From CBDCVA01 sp965222935 [NCBI: Candidatus Latescibacterota bacterium] (GTDB lineage Bacteria > Latescibacterota > CBDCVA01), in the NCBI GenBank assembly GCA_965222935.1, contig CBDCVA010000002.1:1054001-1118000 (forward strand): a DNA stretch of 64,000 nt, read 5' to 3'. The notes under the pieces are model-generated. The model did not search any database and was not told where the DNA came from. It was given only the letters and a program-made list of their open reading frames with translations. The first letter of the stretch is position 1. Every line of letters begins with the position of its first letter. Below are positions 34,617-43,483 of this stretch, piece by piece. The translations under genes were made by a program, and so were the position numbers.

Positions 34617-36458
34617 GTGAGTGCCGCCACGACCTTCGACAGCACGAAGGACTACCTCTCTTTATTCCTCGCCGACATCGCGCAGGGCAAGACGCAGTTG
34701 CCCGACTTCCAGCGTGACTGGCTCTGGGATGACCAGCGCATCGTCAGCCTCCTTGCTAGCATTTCGCAGTCCTTCCCGATAGGCGTGGTGATGATGCTTG
34801 AGACGGGCAGCGATGCAGTTCGGTTCAAGCTCAGGCCCGTTGAGGGAGTTCCAGAAGAGTCTATCCGGGCGGAGCCCGAACGGCTCATCCTCGACGGTCA
34901 GCAGCGGCTGACGGCGCTGTTCCAGGCACTCCAGTCCGGTAAGGCGGTGGCCACCAGGGACACGCGGCGCCAGAAGACCTTACGCTGGTATTACCTCGAC
35001 ATGACCAAGGCGCTGAACCAAGACGACGAGCGCGAGAATGCCATCATCAGTCTTCCCAAGAATCGCCGGACACGCGATTTTCGTGGCAATGTCATTGACG
35101 ACTACTCTTCGCCGGATAGCGAGTACGCTGCCTGCTTGTTTCCCCTCGCTAAGGTGTTCAACTACGCGGATTGGCGTTGGGGGTTCAACAAGTACTGGAA
35201 CTACGCTCCTGAGAAGGGGGAGCTCTTCGATGCCTTCGAGCAGGAGATCGTCAAACGGTTCGAGCAATATCAGATCCCGCTCATCCTCCTGAAGAAGGGA
35301 ACCCCGAAGAAAGCGGTCTGCCAGGTCTTTGAGAAGGTCAACACTGGCGGGGTGTCTCTGAGCGTCTTCGAGCTGCTCACTGCCACCTATGCTGCCGACA
35401 ATTTCCGTTTGCGGGAGGACTGGGATGCCCGGCAGAAGCAGCTCGCCAAGCACCCTGTGCTGGAGGACATTCAGAGCAGCGACTTCCTGCAGGCCGTCAC
35501 GTTGCTCACGACACGCGACCGACGTGAGAAAGCGCTCGGTCAAAGCGTTGCTGCGGACAGGGCTCCTGGGATCAATTGCAGGCGAGAGGCAATCCTGGAC
35601 CTGGAGGACTACGAAGCCTGGGCCGACCACGCGACCGTCGGTTTCGAAAAAGCTGCGAAACTTCTCTTCAGTCAGAAGCTCTTCGATTCCCGCGATCTTC
35701 CCTATCGTACCCAACTCACACCCCTGGCCGCGATCCTAGCGACGCTTGGCGACCGATCAGAGAAAGATGGTGTGCGCGCGAAGCTCATCCGCTGGTACTG
35801 GTGCGGCGTCTTCGGCGAGTTGTACGGAGGGTCAATCGAAACGAGGTTTGCGAACGACCTTCCCGAGGTTCTCGACTGGATCGATGGCGGCCCAGAACCG
35901 GCGACGGTCGTTGACGCCAACTTTGCGGCCGTTCGCCTTCTCACGCTGCGGACACGCAATAGCGCCGCTTACAAGGGCTTGTACGCTCTCTTGCTGCGCA
36001 ATGGCGCATGGGACTTCCTCTCCGGGGAAACGATCGACGTGCAGATGTACTCCGATGACAAGATCGATATCCACCACATTTTCCCGAGAGCCTGGTGTCT
36101 CGAGAAAGAGGTTGACGCGAACCGGTGCGACAGCATCGTCAACAAGACTCCTTTGTCCGCTAGAACCAACCGCATAATCGGCGGAAAGCCCCCCAGCATC
36201 TACCTGCCCCGCATACAGAGGCTCGCTGGCATTGACGAGAGCAGAATGAACCAGATCTTGCAGTCGCACGTGATCGACCCTGAAGCCCCGCGAGCGGACG
36301 ACTTCGAGGCGTTCTGGAAGAAGCGAGAGGAAGCACTGCTTGACCGCATCGAGAAGGCGATTGGGAAACCCATCGCGCGGGATATGCCGGTGGCTGAAGC
36401 CGAGACAGGAGAAACAGAAGAAGATGAACCGGATGAGGACGCTGCTCAGGACGACTGA
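34617..36458 (+). CDS. GmrSD-type DUF262/DUF1524 restriction protein
   Basis: 613 residues. The N-terminal DUF262 (ParB-like) domain shows LPDFQRDWLWDDQRIVSLLA, SFPIGVVMML and the nucleotide motif LILDGQQRLTAL. The C-terminal DUF1524 HNH-like nuclease has DIHHIFPRAWC and NKTPLSARTNRIIGGKPPS. This is the architecture of GmrSD type IV systems that cut modified phage DNA, with both halves in one chain. The acidic tail is low complexity. GTG 34617 has GAGGAG eight bases upstream. It sits alone between a peptidase and a dehydrogenase gene. Confidence 0.82.
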   Translation: MSAATTFDSTKDYLSLFLADIAQGKTQLPDFQRDWLWDDQRIVSLLASISQSFPIGVVMMLETGSDAVRFKLRPVEGVPEESIRAEPERLILDGQQRLTALFQALQSGKAVATRDTRRQKTLRWYYLDMTKALNQDDERENAIISLPKNRRTRDFRGNVIDDYSSPDSEYAACLFPLAKVFNYADWRWGFNKYWNYAPEKGELFDAFEQEIVKRFEQYQIPLILLKKGTPKKAVCQVFEKVNTGGVSLSVFELLTATYAADNFRLREDWDARQKQLAKHPVLEDIQSSDFLQAVTLLTTRDRREKALGQSVAADRAPGINCRREAILDLEDYEAWADHATVGFEKAAKLLFSQKLFDSRDLPYRTQLTPLAAILATLGDRSEKDGVRAKLIRWYWCGVFGELYGGSIETRFANDLPEVLDWIDGGPEPATVVDANFAAVRLLTLRTRNSAAYKGLYALLLRNGAWDFLSGETIDVQMYSDDKIDIHHIFPRAWCLEKEVDANRCDSIVNKTPLSARTNRIIGGKPPSIYLPRIQRLAGIDESRMNQILQSHVIDPEAPRADDFEAFWKKREEALLDRIEKAIGKPIARDMPVAEAETGETEEDEPDEDAAQDD

Positions 36459-36497
36459 TCTGCCACCTAAAGGCGTGGCCATAAAGGAGCGAATGCC

Positions 36498-37535
36498 ATG
36501 AAAGCTGTTTACAAAATGCGCCCCGAGCCCGGCGCCATCGAGGTCCGCGAGGTGACCCCCAAGCCCTTGAGCCCCACCGAGATTCGCATCCAGCCCGTCG
36601 GCTCCAATATCTGCGGCTCCGACATCGGAGCCTACCACTACGCGCCCGCCTTCCACTACATCAAGCCGCCGTTCATCATGGGCCACGAGTTCGCGGGCAC
36701 GGTCGTCGAGATCGGCGCCCGCGTCGAGCGCATCAAAGTCGGCGAGCGCGTCTACCCCGAAGCGGTCAAGTACTGCGGCCATTGCACCCAGTGTAAGCGC
36801 GGCAGGACCAACATCTGCCAGAACTTCGTCATCTTCGGGCTGCACACCGACGGCGGCATGTGCGAGCTGGCGACCTTCGACGAGAAATACGCCCACCGCG
36901 TTCCCGAGGGCATGACCCTGGAGCAGGCCACCTACATCGAGCCTACCTCCGTGGGCGTCCACGCCGTCACGGGCCACGACAATCGATTCGAGGCCCATGA
37001 CCTCGTCGTCGTCGCCGGCGTGGGGCCCATCGCGCTTCTCGCCGCCCAGGTCGTCCGAGCCACGCGCACGCCCAATGTCATCACAACGGGACTCGACGTG
37101 GATGAGGCCATTCGCTTCCCCATCGCACGGCAGATTGGCCTGGAACCGGTCAACATCCAAAAGACCGACCTGGCCGAGCTGGTCAATGAGCGGACAGACG
37201 GACGCGGAGCCGACGTCTTCGTCGAAGCCTCGGGCGCACCCCGAGCGATGGTGCAGGGCGTCGAGATTCTCAAGAAGGGCGGCCTGTTCATCATGGTCGG
37301 CATCCAGGAGGGCGAGGCCACGATGGCGATGGCCCCGATGATCCGCAAGGAGATACGCATTCAGGGGACCATCAGCGGCCACTGGAAGGACTTCGAGGCA
37401 GCAGCTCAGCTTATCGCCAAGGGGGATGTCCGGGTGGACCCGCTCATGGCCCAGTTCCCGATGGAGCGCGTCGAGGACGCCTTTGCGGCCGTGCAGGACC
37501 GATCGGTCATCAAAGCGATGGTCGTCCCGGACTAG
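36498..37535 (+). CDS. Zinc-dependent medium-chain dehydrogenase
   Basis: 345 residues. Catalytic zinc ligands in SNICGSDIGAYH and MGHEFAG; structural zinc in CGHCTQCKRGRTNIC. The Rossmann turn GVGPIALLAAQ is slightly atypical. AAGGAG precedes ATG 36498. It begins a plus-strand set with an Asp/Glu-racemase-like gene and two Gfo/Idh genes that is probably one transcription unit, consistent with stepwise oxidation and rearrangement of a sugar-like acid. Specific substrate not readable. Confidence 0.85.
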   Translation: MKAVYKMRPEPGAIEVREVTPKPLSPTEIRIQPVGSNICGSDIGAYHYAPAFHYIKPPFIMGHEFAGTVVEIGARVERIKVGERVYPEAVKYCGHCTQCKRGRTNICQNFVIFGLHTDGGMCELATFDEKYAHRVPEGMTLEQATYIEPTSVGVHAVTGHDNRFEAHDLVVVAGVGPIALLAAQVVRATRTPNVITTGLDVDEAIRFPIARQIGLEPVNIQKTDLAELVNERTDGRGADVFVEASGAPRAMVQGVEILKKGGLFIMVGIQEGEATMAMAPMIRKEIRIQGTISGHWKDFEAAAQLIAKGDVRVDPLMAQFPMERVEDAFAAVQDRSVIKAMVVPD

Positions 37536-37570
37536 GGGCCCCGGCGCAAGCCTAAAGCGAGGAGAATCCG

Positions 37571-38275
37571 ATGACCCCAGACGGCAACCCTCTGATCGTG
37601 CTGATGCACACCTCCCTCGTCACGATGAAGAGCATCGTCGAGGACACCATCGGGGAGATGATCCCCGAGGCGGTCGTCAAGAACGTGATGGATGATACGC
37701 TTCTCATGGATGTCATGGCCCACCCGGAGGGGCCGACCCATAACGTCAAGCGCCGCTGCGCCGAGTACGCCATGGCCGCTCAGGACGCGGGCGCCGACGT
37801 GATCTTCAACGTCTGTTCTTCGGTCAGGGAGGCGTACCACCTCGCCAAAGAGGTCGTGGACGTGCCGCTGCTCAACATCGACGAGCCGATGGCTGAGGCA
37901 GCCATTGGGCGCGGGACGAAGATCGGCATGGTCGCCACGGGCAGGAGCACGTTCGAGCCCACGACGCGCCTTCTCTACCGCAAGGCGGAGGCGGCGGGGG
38001 TGGAGATCACGGTCGAGCGGACGCTGCTTCAGGAGGCCTTCGACGCCCTGGTCGCGGGCGACGAGCAAAAGCACAACGACCTGCTGGTCGGCGAGATCAC
38101 GCGCCTGGCGGGCATCTGCGACGTCGTCGTTCTGGCGCAGGGCTCGATGGCGCGCGTGGTGCCCTTGCTGCCACCCGAGGTGCAGCGGAAGACCATCACC
38201 AGCCCCCGGCTGTCGGTCGAGCGCGCCAGGGCGTTGCTCAAGGAGCGGCTGGCGGATGTGGCCGTAGCGGCGTGA
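37571..38275 (+). CDS. Asp/Glu/hydantoin racemase-family protein with one active-site cysteine
   Basis: 234 residues with the two-lobed racemase fold. The first catalytic cysteine is in DVIFNVCSSVREA. The position of the second reads VVVLAQGSMARV, without cysteine. One-cysteine members, such as arylmalonate decarboxylase-like proteins, catalyse decarboxylation or one-sided proton transfer and not two-base racemisation. GAGGAGA precedes ATG 37571. Likely cytoplasmic, acting with the flanking dehydrogenases. Confidence 0.75.
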   Translation: MTPDGNPLIVLMHTSLVTMKSIVEDTIGEMIPEAVVKNVMDDTLLMDVMAHPEGPTHNVKRRCAEYAMAAQDAGADVIFNVCSSVREAYHLAKEVVDVPLLNIDEPMAEAAIGRGTKIGMVATGRSTFEPTTRLLYRKAEAAGVEITVERTLLQEAFDALVAGDEQKHNDLLVGEITRLAGICDVVVLAQGSMARVVPLLPPEVQRKTITSPRLSVERARALLKERLADVAVAA

Positions 38276-38282
38276 GGCGGAT

Positions 38283-38299
38283 CTCCACCCCAGGTGGAG
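38283..38299 (+). other. Short intergenic hairpin
   Basis: CTCCACC-CCA-GGTGGAG, a 7-bp perfect stem with a 3-base loop just after the racemase-like gene. No T-run follows, so it is more likely an mRNA stability or weak termination element than a full terminator. Confidence 0.45.
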
Positions 38300-38338
38300 T
38301 GCTCCGTGACCCACACCTGAACCACTGGAGGCAACAGC

Positions 38339-39439
38339 GTGTCCAAAGACCTTCTAGGCGTCGGCATCGTCGGCTGCGGCGGCATTGCGAATAACCATGC
38401 CAAGGGTGTGATCGATTCGGGCGAGGGGCGCCTCGCCGCGTTATGCGATACCTTGCCCGAGCGAACCTCCGACTACGCCGAGCGGTACGCGCCGGATGCG
38501 AAGCAGTACACCGATAGCCGCGAGTTGTGCGCCGATCCGAACGTGGACGCCATCCTCGTCTGTACGCCGCACGGCTCGCACTGCCGCGTTCTAGCCGAAG
38601 CGGCCGAGGCGGGGGTGCACGGCATGTGCGAGAAGCCCATGTCGAATGATCTGCGCGAGTGCGATAAGGCCATCGAGGCGCACAAGAAAGCGGGCACCAA
38701 GCTCGGCGTCATCCACCAGCGACGCTACTACAACGCCAGCCAGCGCCTTCGCCGCGCCATCGATGAGGGCAGGCTGGGGAAGCCCATCCTGGGCGACATC
38801 GTCGTCAAGTGGTGGCGCGGACCCGACTACTACGCCCGCGACTCCTGGCGCGGCAGGTGGGACACCGAAGGCGGCGGGGTTTTGGTCAACCAGACGCCCC
38901 ATCAGCTCGACGCCCTCGGATGGTATATGGGGCCGGTCGAGTGGGTCCACGGGATGTGGTCGGCCAACAAGCCCTATATGGAGTGCGAGGACACCGCGGT
39001 CGCCACGGTGAAGTTCCGTTCCGGTGGACTGGGGATGATCCAGGTCTCCATCTCCCAAAACCCCAACCTCTTCGCCCGCGTCACCATTCACGGCGACAAC
39101 GGCAAGTCGGCCAGCATCTACGAGCACGGGGAGGGCGCCGTCTTCACCAACGACATCTGGACCCTCCCCGGCGAGGAGGATCTGCCCCAGAAGTGGGCCG
39201 AGGAGGACTTCAAGACCGAGACCTTTCAGGGTAACCACGCCAAGCAGATCCGCGATTTCCTGGAGGCTATCAAGGAGGACCGCGAGCCGTACGTCGGAGG
39301 CGAAGAGGGGCGCAAGACCGTGGAGCTCATGGTCGCCATCCTGCTCTCGGGCAGGCTGGGCGAGACGGTCCACTTCCCCGTCGAGCCGATGAGCACCACG
39401 ATGGCCGCCATCGACCGGGAGGCCACCAACTACGCGTGA
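38339..39439 (+). CDS. Gfo/Idh/MocA-family oxidoreductase, paralogue 1
   Basis: 366 residues from GTG 38339 with GGAGG eight bases upstream. Rossmann motif GIVGCGGIANNHA, EKP motif in MCEKPMSNDL, and the C-terminal phrase WWRGPDYYARDSWRGRWDTE followed by GGGVLVNQTPHQLD. The next gene shares these phrases closely, so the pair arose by duplication. Two such enzymes together often oxidise a sugar and then reduce an epimer. Substrate unknown. Confidence 0.87.
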   Translation: MSKDLLGVGIVGCGGIANNHAKGVIDSGEGRLAALCDTLPERTSDYAERYAPDAKQYTDSRELCADPNVDAILVCTPHGSHCRVLAEAAEAGVHGMCEKPMSNDLRECDKAIEAHKKAGTKLGVIHQRRYYNASQRLRRAIDEGRLGKPILGDIVVKWWRGPDYYARDSWRGRWDTEGGGVLVNQTPHQLDALGWYMGPVEWVHGMWSANKPYMECEDTAVATVKFRSGGLGMIQVSISQNPNLFARVTIHGDNGKSASIYEHGEGAVFTNDIWTLPGEEDLPQKWAEEDFKTETFQGNHAKQIRDFLEAIKEDREPYVGGEEGRKTVELMVAILLSGRLGETVHFPVEPMSTTMAAIDREATNYA

Positions 39440-39485
39440 ATTCCCTTGGCGCCATGGACGATATCTGCCGCCGCGCTCAAGAATG

Positions 39486-39518
39486 CCCGCACGGCCTCAG
39501 CGCCGGTGGCCGTGCGGG
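39486..39518 (+). other. Perfect 11-bp hairpin between the two Gfo/Idh genes
   Basis: CCCGCACGGCC pairs with GGCCGTGCGGG across an 11-base loop. No T-run follows. It lies ahead of the likely TTG start of paralogue 2, which argues against the upstream ATG at 39483 being used, since that would put the stem inside the coding region. Confidence 0.55.
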
Positions 39519-39536
39519 GGGGCCGAAGCTAACCTC

Positions 39537-40604
39537 TTGGACCCCATAGGCGTCGGGATCGTCGGGGCGGGCCACATTGCGCCTCAGCACGCCGAGGCGC
39601 TCAGAGGTCTTGAGGAGGCCCGCTTGATCGCCGTCTGTGACATCGTCGAGGGGAAAGCCGAGACGCTCGCGGATCGCTTCGGTGCCCCCAAAGTCTACGA
39701 TGACGTCGAGAAGCTCGTGCGTGATCCTGACATCGAGGCGATCTGCGTCACCACCCCCCACAAGTGGCACGCACCGCCGGTCGTCGCCGCCGCCGGGGCG
39801 GGCGTCCACGCGCTCTCCGAGAAGCCCATGGCCGCCGACCTCGCCGACTGCGACCGGATGATCGAGGCGCACCGGAAGGCGGGCACTAAGCTCGGCGTCA
39901 TCTTCCAGCGGCGCTGGTCCCCGGGGGCGCGCCGCATCCGCGACGCCATCGACGCCGGCAAGTTCGGCGAGCGGCTGGTCCTCGGCGACTGCGTCTTCAA
40001 GGGCTGGCGCGGACCCGATTACTACGCCTTAGACCTATGGCGCGGCAGGTGGGACACCGAAGGCGGGGGCGTTCTGCTCAACCAGTCGATCCACTCTATC
40101 GACTTGCTACAATGGTACATGGGCCCGGTGAACGCGCTGTGGGGCCAGTGGGGCAACATGAACCACCCTTACGTCGAAGTCGAGGACACGGCGTGCGCCG
40201 TCCTGCGCTTCAAGTCGGGGGCCTTGGGCGTCATCGAGAACTCGGTGAGCCAGAACCCGCAGGTCTACGTCAAGGTGGCCGTCCACGGCTCCAACGGCGC
40301 CAGCGCCGACGTCGTCCTCGAAGGTCCCCACGCCGAGGAGGGCGCCAACGAAATCTGGACGATCCCTGGAGAAGAGGCACCGGGACGGGAGCCCGCGAAA
40401 CCCATCGGCACCAGCCGGGCGGCAGTCGAGTACCACAGGGCTCAGATTCAGGACTTTCTCCAGGCCATCCGCGAGGATCGCCAGCCGGTCGTGAACGGCG
40501 AGGAAGGGCGCAAATCCATCGAGATCATCACGGCGATCTACCGCTCTCAGGCCACCGGCGAGGTCGTCCGCTTCCCCGTGCCTACCGATGACTTCAGGGG
40601 GTGA
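39537..40604 (+). CDS. Gfo/Idh/MocA-family oxidoreductase, paralogue 2
   Basis: 355 residues from TTG 39537; an ATG at 39483 is in frame but lies before the hairpin. It has GIVGAGHIAPQHAEAL, EKP in LSEKPMAADL, and GWRGPDYYALDLWRGRWDTE followed by GGGVLLNQSIHSID, nearly the same phrases as paralogue 1. The loop following the C-terminal sheet (HAEEGANEIWTIPGEE) differs from paralogue 1, so substrates may differ. Probably co-transcribed with the upstream genes. Confidence 0.85.
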   Translation: MDPIGVGIVGAGHIAPQHAEALRGLEEARLIAVCDIVEGKAETLADRFGAPKVYDDVEKLVRDPDIEAICVTTPHKWHAPPVVAAAGAGVHALSEKPMAADLADCDRMIEAHRKAGTKLGVIFQRRWSPGARRIRDAIDAGKFGERLVLGDCVFKGWRGPDYYALDLWRGRWDTEGGGVLLNQSIHSIDLLQWYMGPVNALWGQWGNMNHPYVEVEDTACAVLRFKSGALGVIENSVSQNPQVYVKVAVHGSNGASADVVLEGPHAEEGANEIWTIPGEEAPGREPAKPIGTSRAAVEYHRAQIQDFLQAIREDRQPVVNGEEGRKSIEIITAIYRSQATGEVVRFPVPTDDFRG

Positions 40605-40787
40605 GGTGCGGCACTTGCCTCGGAAGCCGAAAAGTGCGAATCTAAAGGGTCTTGAAAAGGCACGCTGTGAGAAGGAGCGGCTCGCTCCCGGCCACAGCTA
40701 TCAGTCCTATAGAACATAGCACTGTCAAGGGTCGTTTTTCATGCACGCGACTGGCGCTCTAGAACGCTATACTCAGGGGGCAATCCG

Positions 40788-41822
40788 ATGAAAGCTGTCG
40801 TCAAATATGGCTACGGCCCTGGCAAGGTGGAACTCAGGGACACGCCGGAGCCCGAGGTCGGGCCGGGGCTGGTGAAGCTTCGCGTGAAGGCGGCGGGGAT
40901 CTGCGGGAGCGATTTACACGCCTATCACGAGATGATCAAGTTCAACTTCAAGTACCCGGTGATCGTCGGCCACGAATTCGCCGGCGACGTGACCGAGGTT
41001 GGTGAGGGCGTCGAGGGCATCGAGGTCGGCGAGCGGGTGACGAGCGAGACGACGGCCATCAACTGCGGCGTCTGCGAGTACTGCCGCACCGGCTACTACA
41101 ATATGTGCCTGAGCCGGTCCGTCGTCGGCTACGACTGGGATGGCGGGTTCACCAGCTACTGCGTCGTGCCCCAGAAGAACATCCACAAGCTCCCCGAGAA
41201 CGTGGACTACATCGCCGGTGCGCTCACCGAGCCCTTGGCCTGCTGCATCCACGGCGTCACCGAGCAGACGGGCATCAACGCGGGCGATCTCGTCCTGATC
41301 GTCGGCCCCGGGCCGATTGGGCTTTTGACCCTTCAGGTCGCCCTAGCCGAGGGCGGGCAAATCGTCATCTGCGGGACAAGCCAGGATGCGGGGCGACTTA
41401 AGATCGCCGAGGATCTGGGCGCCGATTATGCCCTGAACGTCGAGGAGACCGACGTCGTCAAGTTTGTGGGGGACCTCACCGGCGGCTACGGGGCCGACAT
41501 CGTCCTCGAATGCTCCGGCGCCGAGAAGGGCGCACAACTGGGCATCGAGGCCGCCCGCAAGCGCGGCAAGTACACGCAGATGGGCCTCTTCGGCAAGCCC
41601 ATCACCCTTGATTTCGAGCGCATCGCTTACAAGGAGCTTCAAGTGACCGGCTTTCTCTCGCAGAAGCGGAGCGCCTGGCAGCGCGCGCTCAAGCTCGAAG
41701 CGCAGGGCAAGATCAGTCCCAGCAAAGTCGTCAGCCACCAGGTGCCGATAGACGAGTGGAAGCGCGGCTACGAAATGAGCGAGAACAAGGAAGCGCTCAA
41801 AGCGATCATCATCCCCGAATAG
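40788..41822 (+). CDS. Zinc-dependent medium-chain dehydrogenase (sorbitol dehydrogenase-like)
   Basis: 344 residues. Catalytic zinc ligands in AAGICGSDLHAYH and VGHEFAG; structural zinc in CGVCEYCRTGYYNMC; Rossmann motif GPGPIGLL. AGGGGG precedes ATG 40788. Its last 71 bp recur almost exactly at 43484-43557 beyond an inserted methyltransferase module, so this gene's 3' end was the insertion point and the gene was kept intact. The 183-bp gap upstream has no gene. Confidence 0.87.
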   Translation: MKAVVKYGYGPGKVELRDTPEPEVGPGLVKLRVKAAGICGSDLHAYHEMIKFNFKYPVIVGHEFAGDVTEVGEGVEGIEVGERVTSETTAINCGVCEYCRTGYYNMCLSRSVVGYDWDGGFTSYCVVPQKNIHKLPENVDYIAGALTEPLACCIHGVTEQTGINAGDLVLIVGPGPIGLLTLQVALAEGGQIVICGTSQDAGRLKIAEDLGADYALNVEETDVVKFVGDLTGGYGADIVLECSGAEKGAQLGIEAARKRGKYTQMGLFGKPITLDFERIAYKELQVTGFLSQKRSAWQRALKLEAQGKISPSKVVSHQVPIDEWKRGYEMSENKEALKAIIIPE

Positions 41823-41824
41823 CC
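41752..41824 (+). repeat. Left direct repeat of the restriction-modification island
   Basis: 3' end of the dehydrogenase gene including its stop codon. It matches 43484-43557 with one substitution and one single-base indel over about 73 bp. Confidence 0.88.
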
Positions 41825-41832
41825 GGATACGT

Positions 41833-42843
41833 ATGTGCCCACGTTACTCTGAAGGAATTTCTCCTTCACAATTGCCGATCCCCACTGAGGCGTTTACGGC
41901 TAAACCGGGTGATAGCACCTTAAGGCGCGCGGCGTTCGACGCAAAAGCGGCCTCCGGCAAGCACGTCATATACAACGTTGACGCTTTCGCATGGCTATCC
42001 GAGCAGCCATCGAACTCGGTTCAAGCGGTTGTGACTGATCCGCCGTACGGCCTCCTTGAATATCGACCCGAGGAACTCGAGAAAATGAAGCATGGCCGGG
42101 GAGGCGTCTGGCGCATCCCGCCGAGCTTCGATGGCGCCAAGCGCAGGCCGCTGCCCAGGTTCACTGTGCTAAGAGACCAGGATAAGGCTGAGCTTGAGGC
42201 GTTTTTCAGGCGATTCTCAGAGGCACTTCTACCGGTTCTTGTGCCTGGAGCCCACGTTTTCGTTGCGACGAACCCGCTTGTCTCGTATCTGGTCTACGGG
42301 CCTTTCATTGAGAACGGATTCGAGCCGCGCGGTGAGATCATCCGGGTTGTTCAACGGCTACGGGGAGGCGACAGGCCCAAAAACGCCCACAAGGAATTCG
42401 CTGGGGTAACGGTCCTACCGAAGTCTTGCTGGGAGCCTTGGGGATTGTTCCGCAAGCCGTGCGAGGGTCGTGTCCAGGACAACCTGCGTGAGTGGAAAAC
42501 AGGAGGATTGCGGCGCATCTCGCCAGAGGAGCCTTTCAAGGACCTGATAGAGTCGTCTCCGACCAGACGTACCGAGTTCTCGATAGCTCCGCACCCGTCC
42601 CTGAAACCACAGCGCTTCATGCGCAAACTCGTCAGGGCCGCTCTGCCTCTAGGTGAGGGGATCATCCTTGATCCCTTCATGGGGTCGGGTTCTACAATCG
42701 CGGCGGCGGCGGCTGAGGGGGTACAGAGCGTCGGCCTGGAGATTAGCCCGGAGTACTTTCACCTGGCAGTTGAGGCCATACCGAAGCTGGCGGCGCTTGA
42801 AGTGTCGGAGCAGAACCGCAACGGCACGAACTCAGGACTTTAA
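41833..42843 (+). CDS. DNA adenine-N6 or cytosine-N4 methyltransferase (beta-type order)
   Basis: 336 residues. The catalytic motif IV is TDPPYG at about residue 67, and the S-adenosylmethionine motif I, DPFMGSGST, is near residue 277. This DPPY-before-FxGxG order defines the beta class, which methylates amino groups. The central region from about 75 to 230 would hold the target-recognition part. No typical helicase or specificity gene is next to it. Followed at once by a nuclease-like gene, so probably the modification half of a type II system. Confidence 0.85.
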   Translation: MCPRYSEGISPSQLPIPTEAFTAKPGDSTLRRAAFDAKAASGKHVIYNVDAFAWLSEQPSNSVQAVVTDPPYGLLEYRPEELEKMKHGRGGVWRIPPSFDGAKRRPLPRFTVLRDQDKAELEAFFRRFSEALLPVLVPGAHVFVATNPLVSYLVYGPFIENGFEPRGEIIRVVQRLRGGDRPKNAHKEFAGVTVLPKSCWEPWGLFRKPCEGRVQDNLREWKTGGLRRISPEEPFKDLIESSPTRRTEFSIAPHPSLKPQRFMRKLVRAALPLGEGIILDPFMGSGSTIAAAAAEGVQSVGLEISPEYFHLAVEAIPKLAALEVSEQNRNGTNSGL

Positions 42844-42856
42844 CCCAAGTGTACCG

Positions 42857-43441
42857 CTGCCCCCTATACTTAGAATCCGGGCCATTCGTTCGTCGATCGA
42901 ATACATCGAGCGCGAGTTGAACGAACTTGTCGACATATACTTTGAACAGATGAATGTTTTTAGTGCCCTGGTGGGGATATTTGGGACTCGTGCCCTTGAC
43001 CAACACAGCGTCTATGAGAAAGTCAGGCATACAGACATTGCCCAAACCCGATTTCCAGACCTCCGACGCAAGGGAAGTGGACTAAACCCACGGCCAAGTG
43101 AATGCCTGGAGTCCAAGGCGAGCAAGAGGCCCTGGCAACTTCAGTCGCACTACGACCACGAAGGATGGTACATTGTCTGGCGCTACCTGGTAGATGCAAC
43201 GGCTTCAATTGAGTTGGAGAAGCACGTGATTGTATGGCGCGTCGATGTGGCCTACTTACGAGGTGAGGACTGGAAGTACGAAGGCAGCAGGGCTGGAATT
43301 GCCGGGGGCGGTCGCACGCATACCTTTGGCCTCAAGCAGCCAGCGAAGAGACTCCAGGGGTGTGCTGTCTATCGCCGCTCGGACATTGTGCTCTCTGGAG
43401 GCAAGCCCGTTCCGGCCAACAGCCACAACCATGCTCAGTGA
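42857..43441 (+). CDS. PD-(D/E)XK-like protein, probable partner restriction endonuclease
   Basis: About 165-195 residues depending on start; the start is unclear (in-frame CTG 42857, TTG 42917, ATG 42950, none with a good ribosome site). It contains FPD, then 16 residues, then ESK, the spacing of a PD-(D/E)XK nuclease core. The rest includes RPWQLQSHYDHEGWYIVWRY and VIVWRVDVAYLRGEDWKYEG, which are not low complexity. Its place directly after a methyltransferase, inside an island, supports a restriction enzyme. I do not recognise a named relative; specificity unknown. Confidence 0.6.
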   Translation: MPPILRIRAIRSSIEYIERELNELVDIYFEQMNVFSALVGIFGTRALDQHSVYEKVRHTDIAQTRFPDLRRKGSGLNPRPSECLESKASKRPWQLQSHYDHEGWYIVWRYLVDATASIELEKHVIVWRVDVAYLRGEDWKYEGSRAGIAGGGRTHTFGLKQPAKRLQGCAVYRRSDIVLSGGKPVPANSHNHAQ

Positions 43442-43483
43442 CGCCGGGACCACGATATGTCTCAAAAGAAAAAGCGTGAGGGC

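Noticed and set aside
35832-37382. Long minus-strand frame across the end of the GmrSD gene and the dehydrogenase
   Set aside because: It spans the end of one real gene and most of another on the opposite strand and shows no motif of its own.
40768-40773. TATACT as a -10 element before the dehydrogenase at 40788
   Set aside because: No -35-like hexamer at 16-18 bases upstream; only 14 bases from the start codon, which leaves no room for a normal leader.
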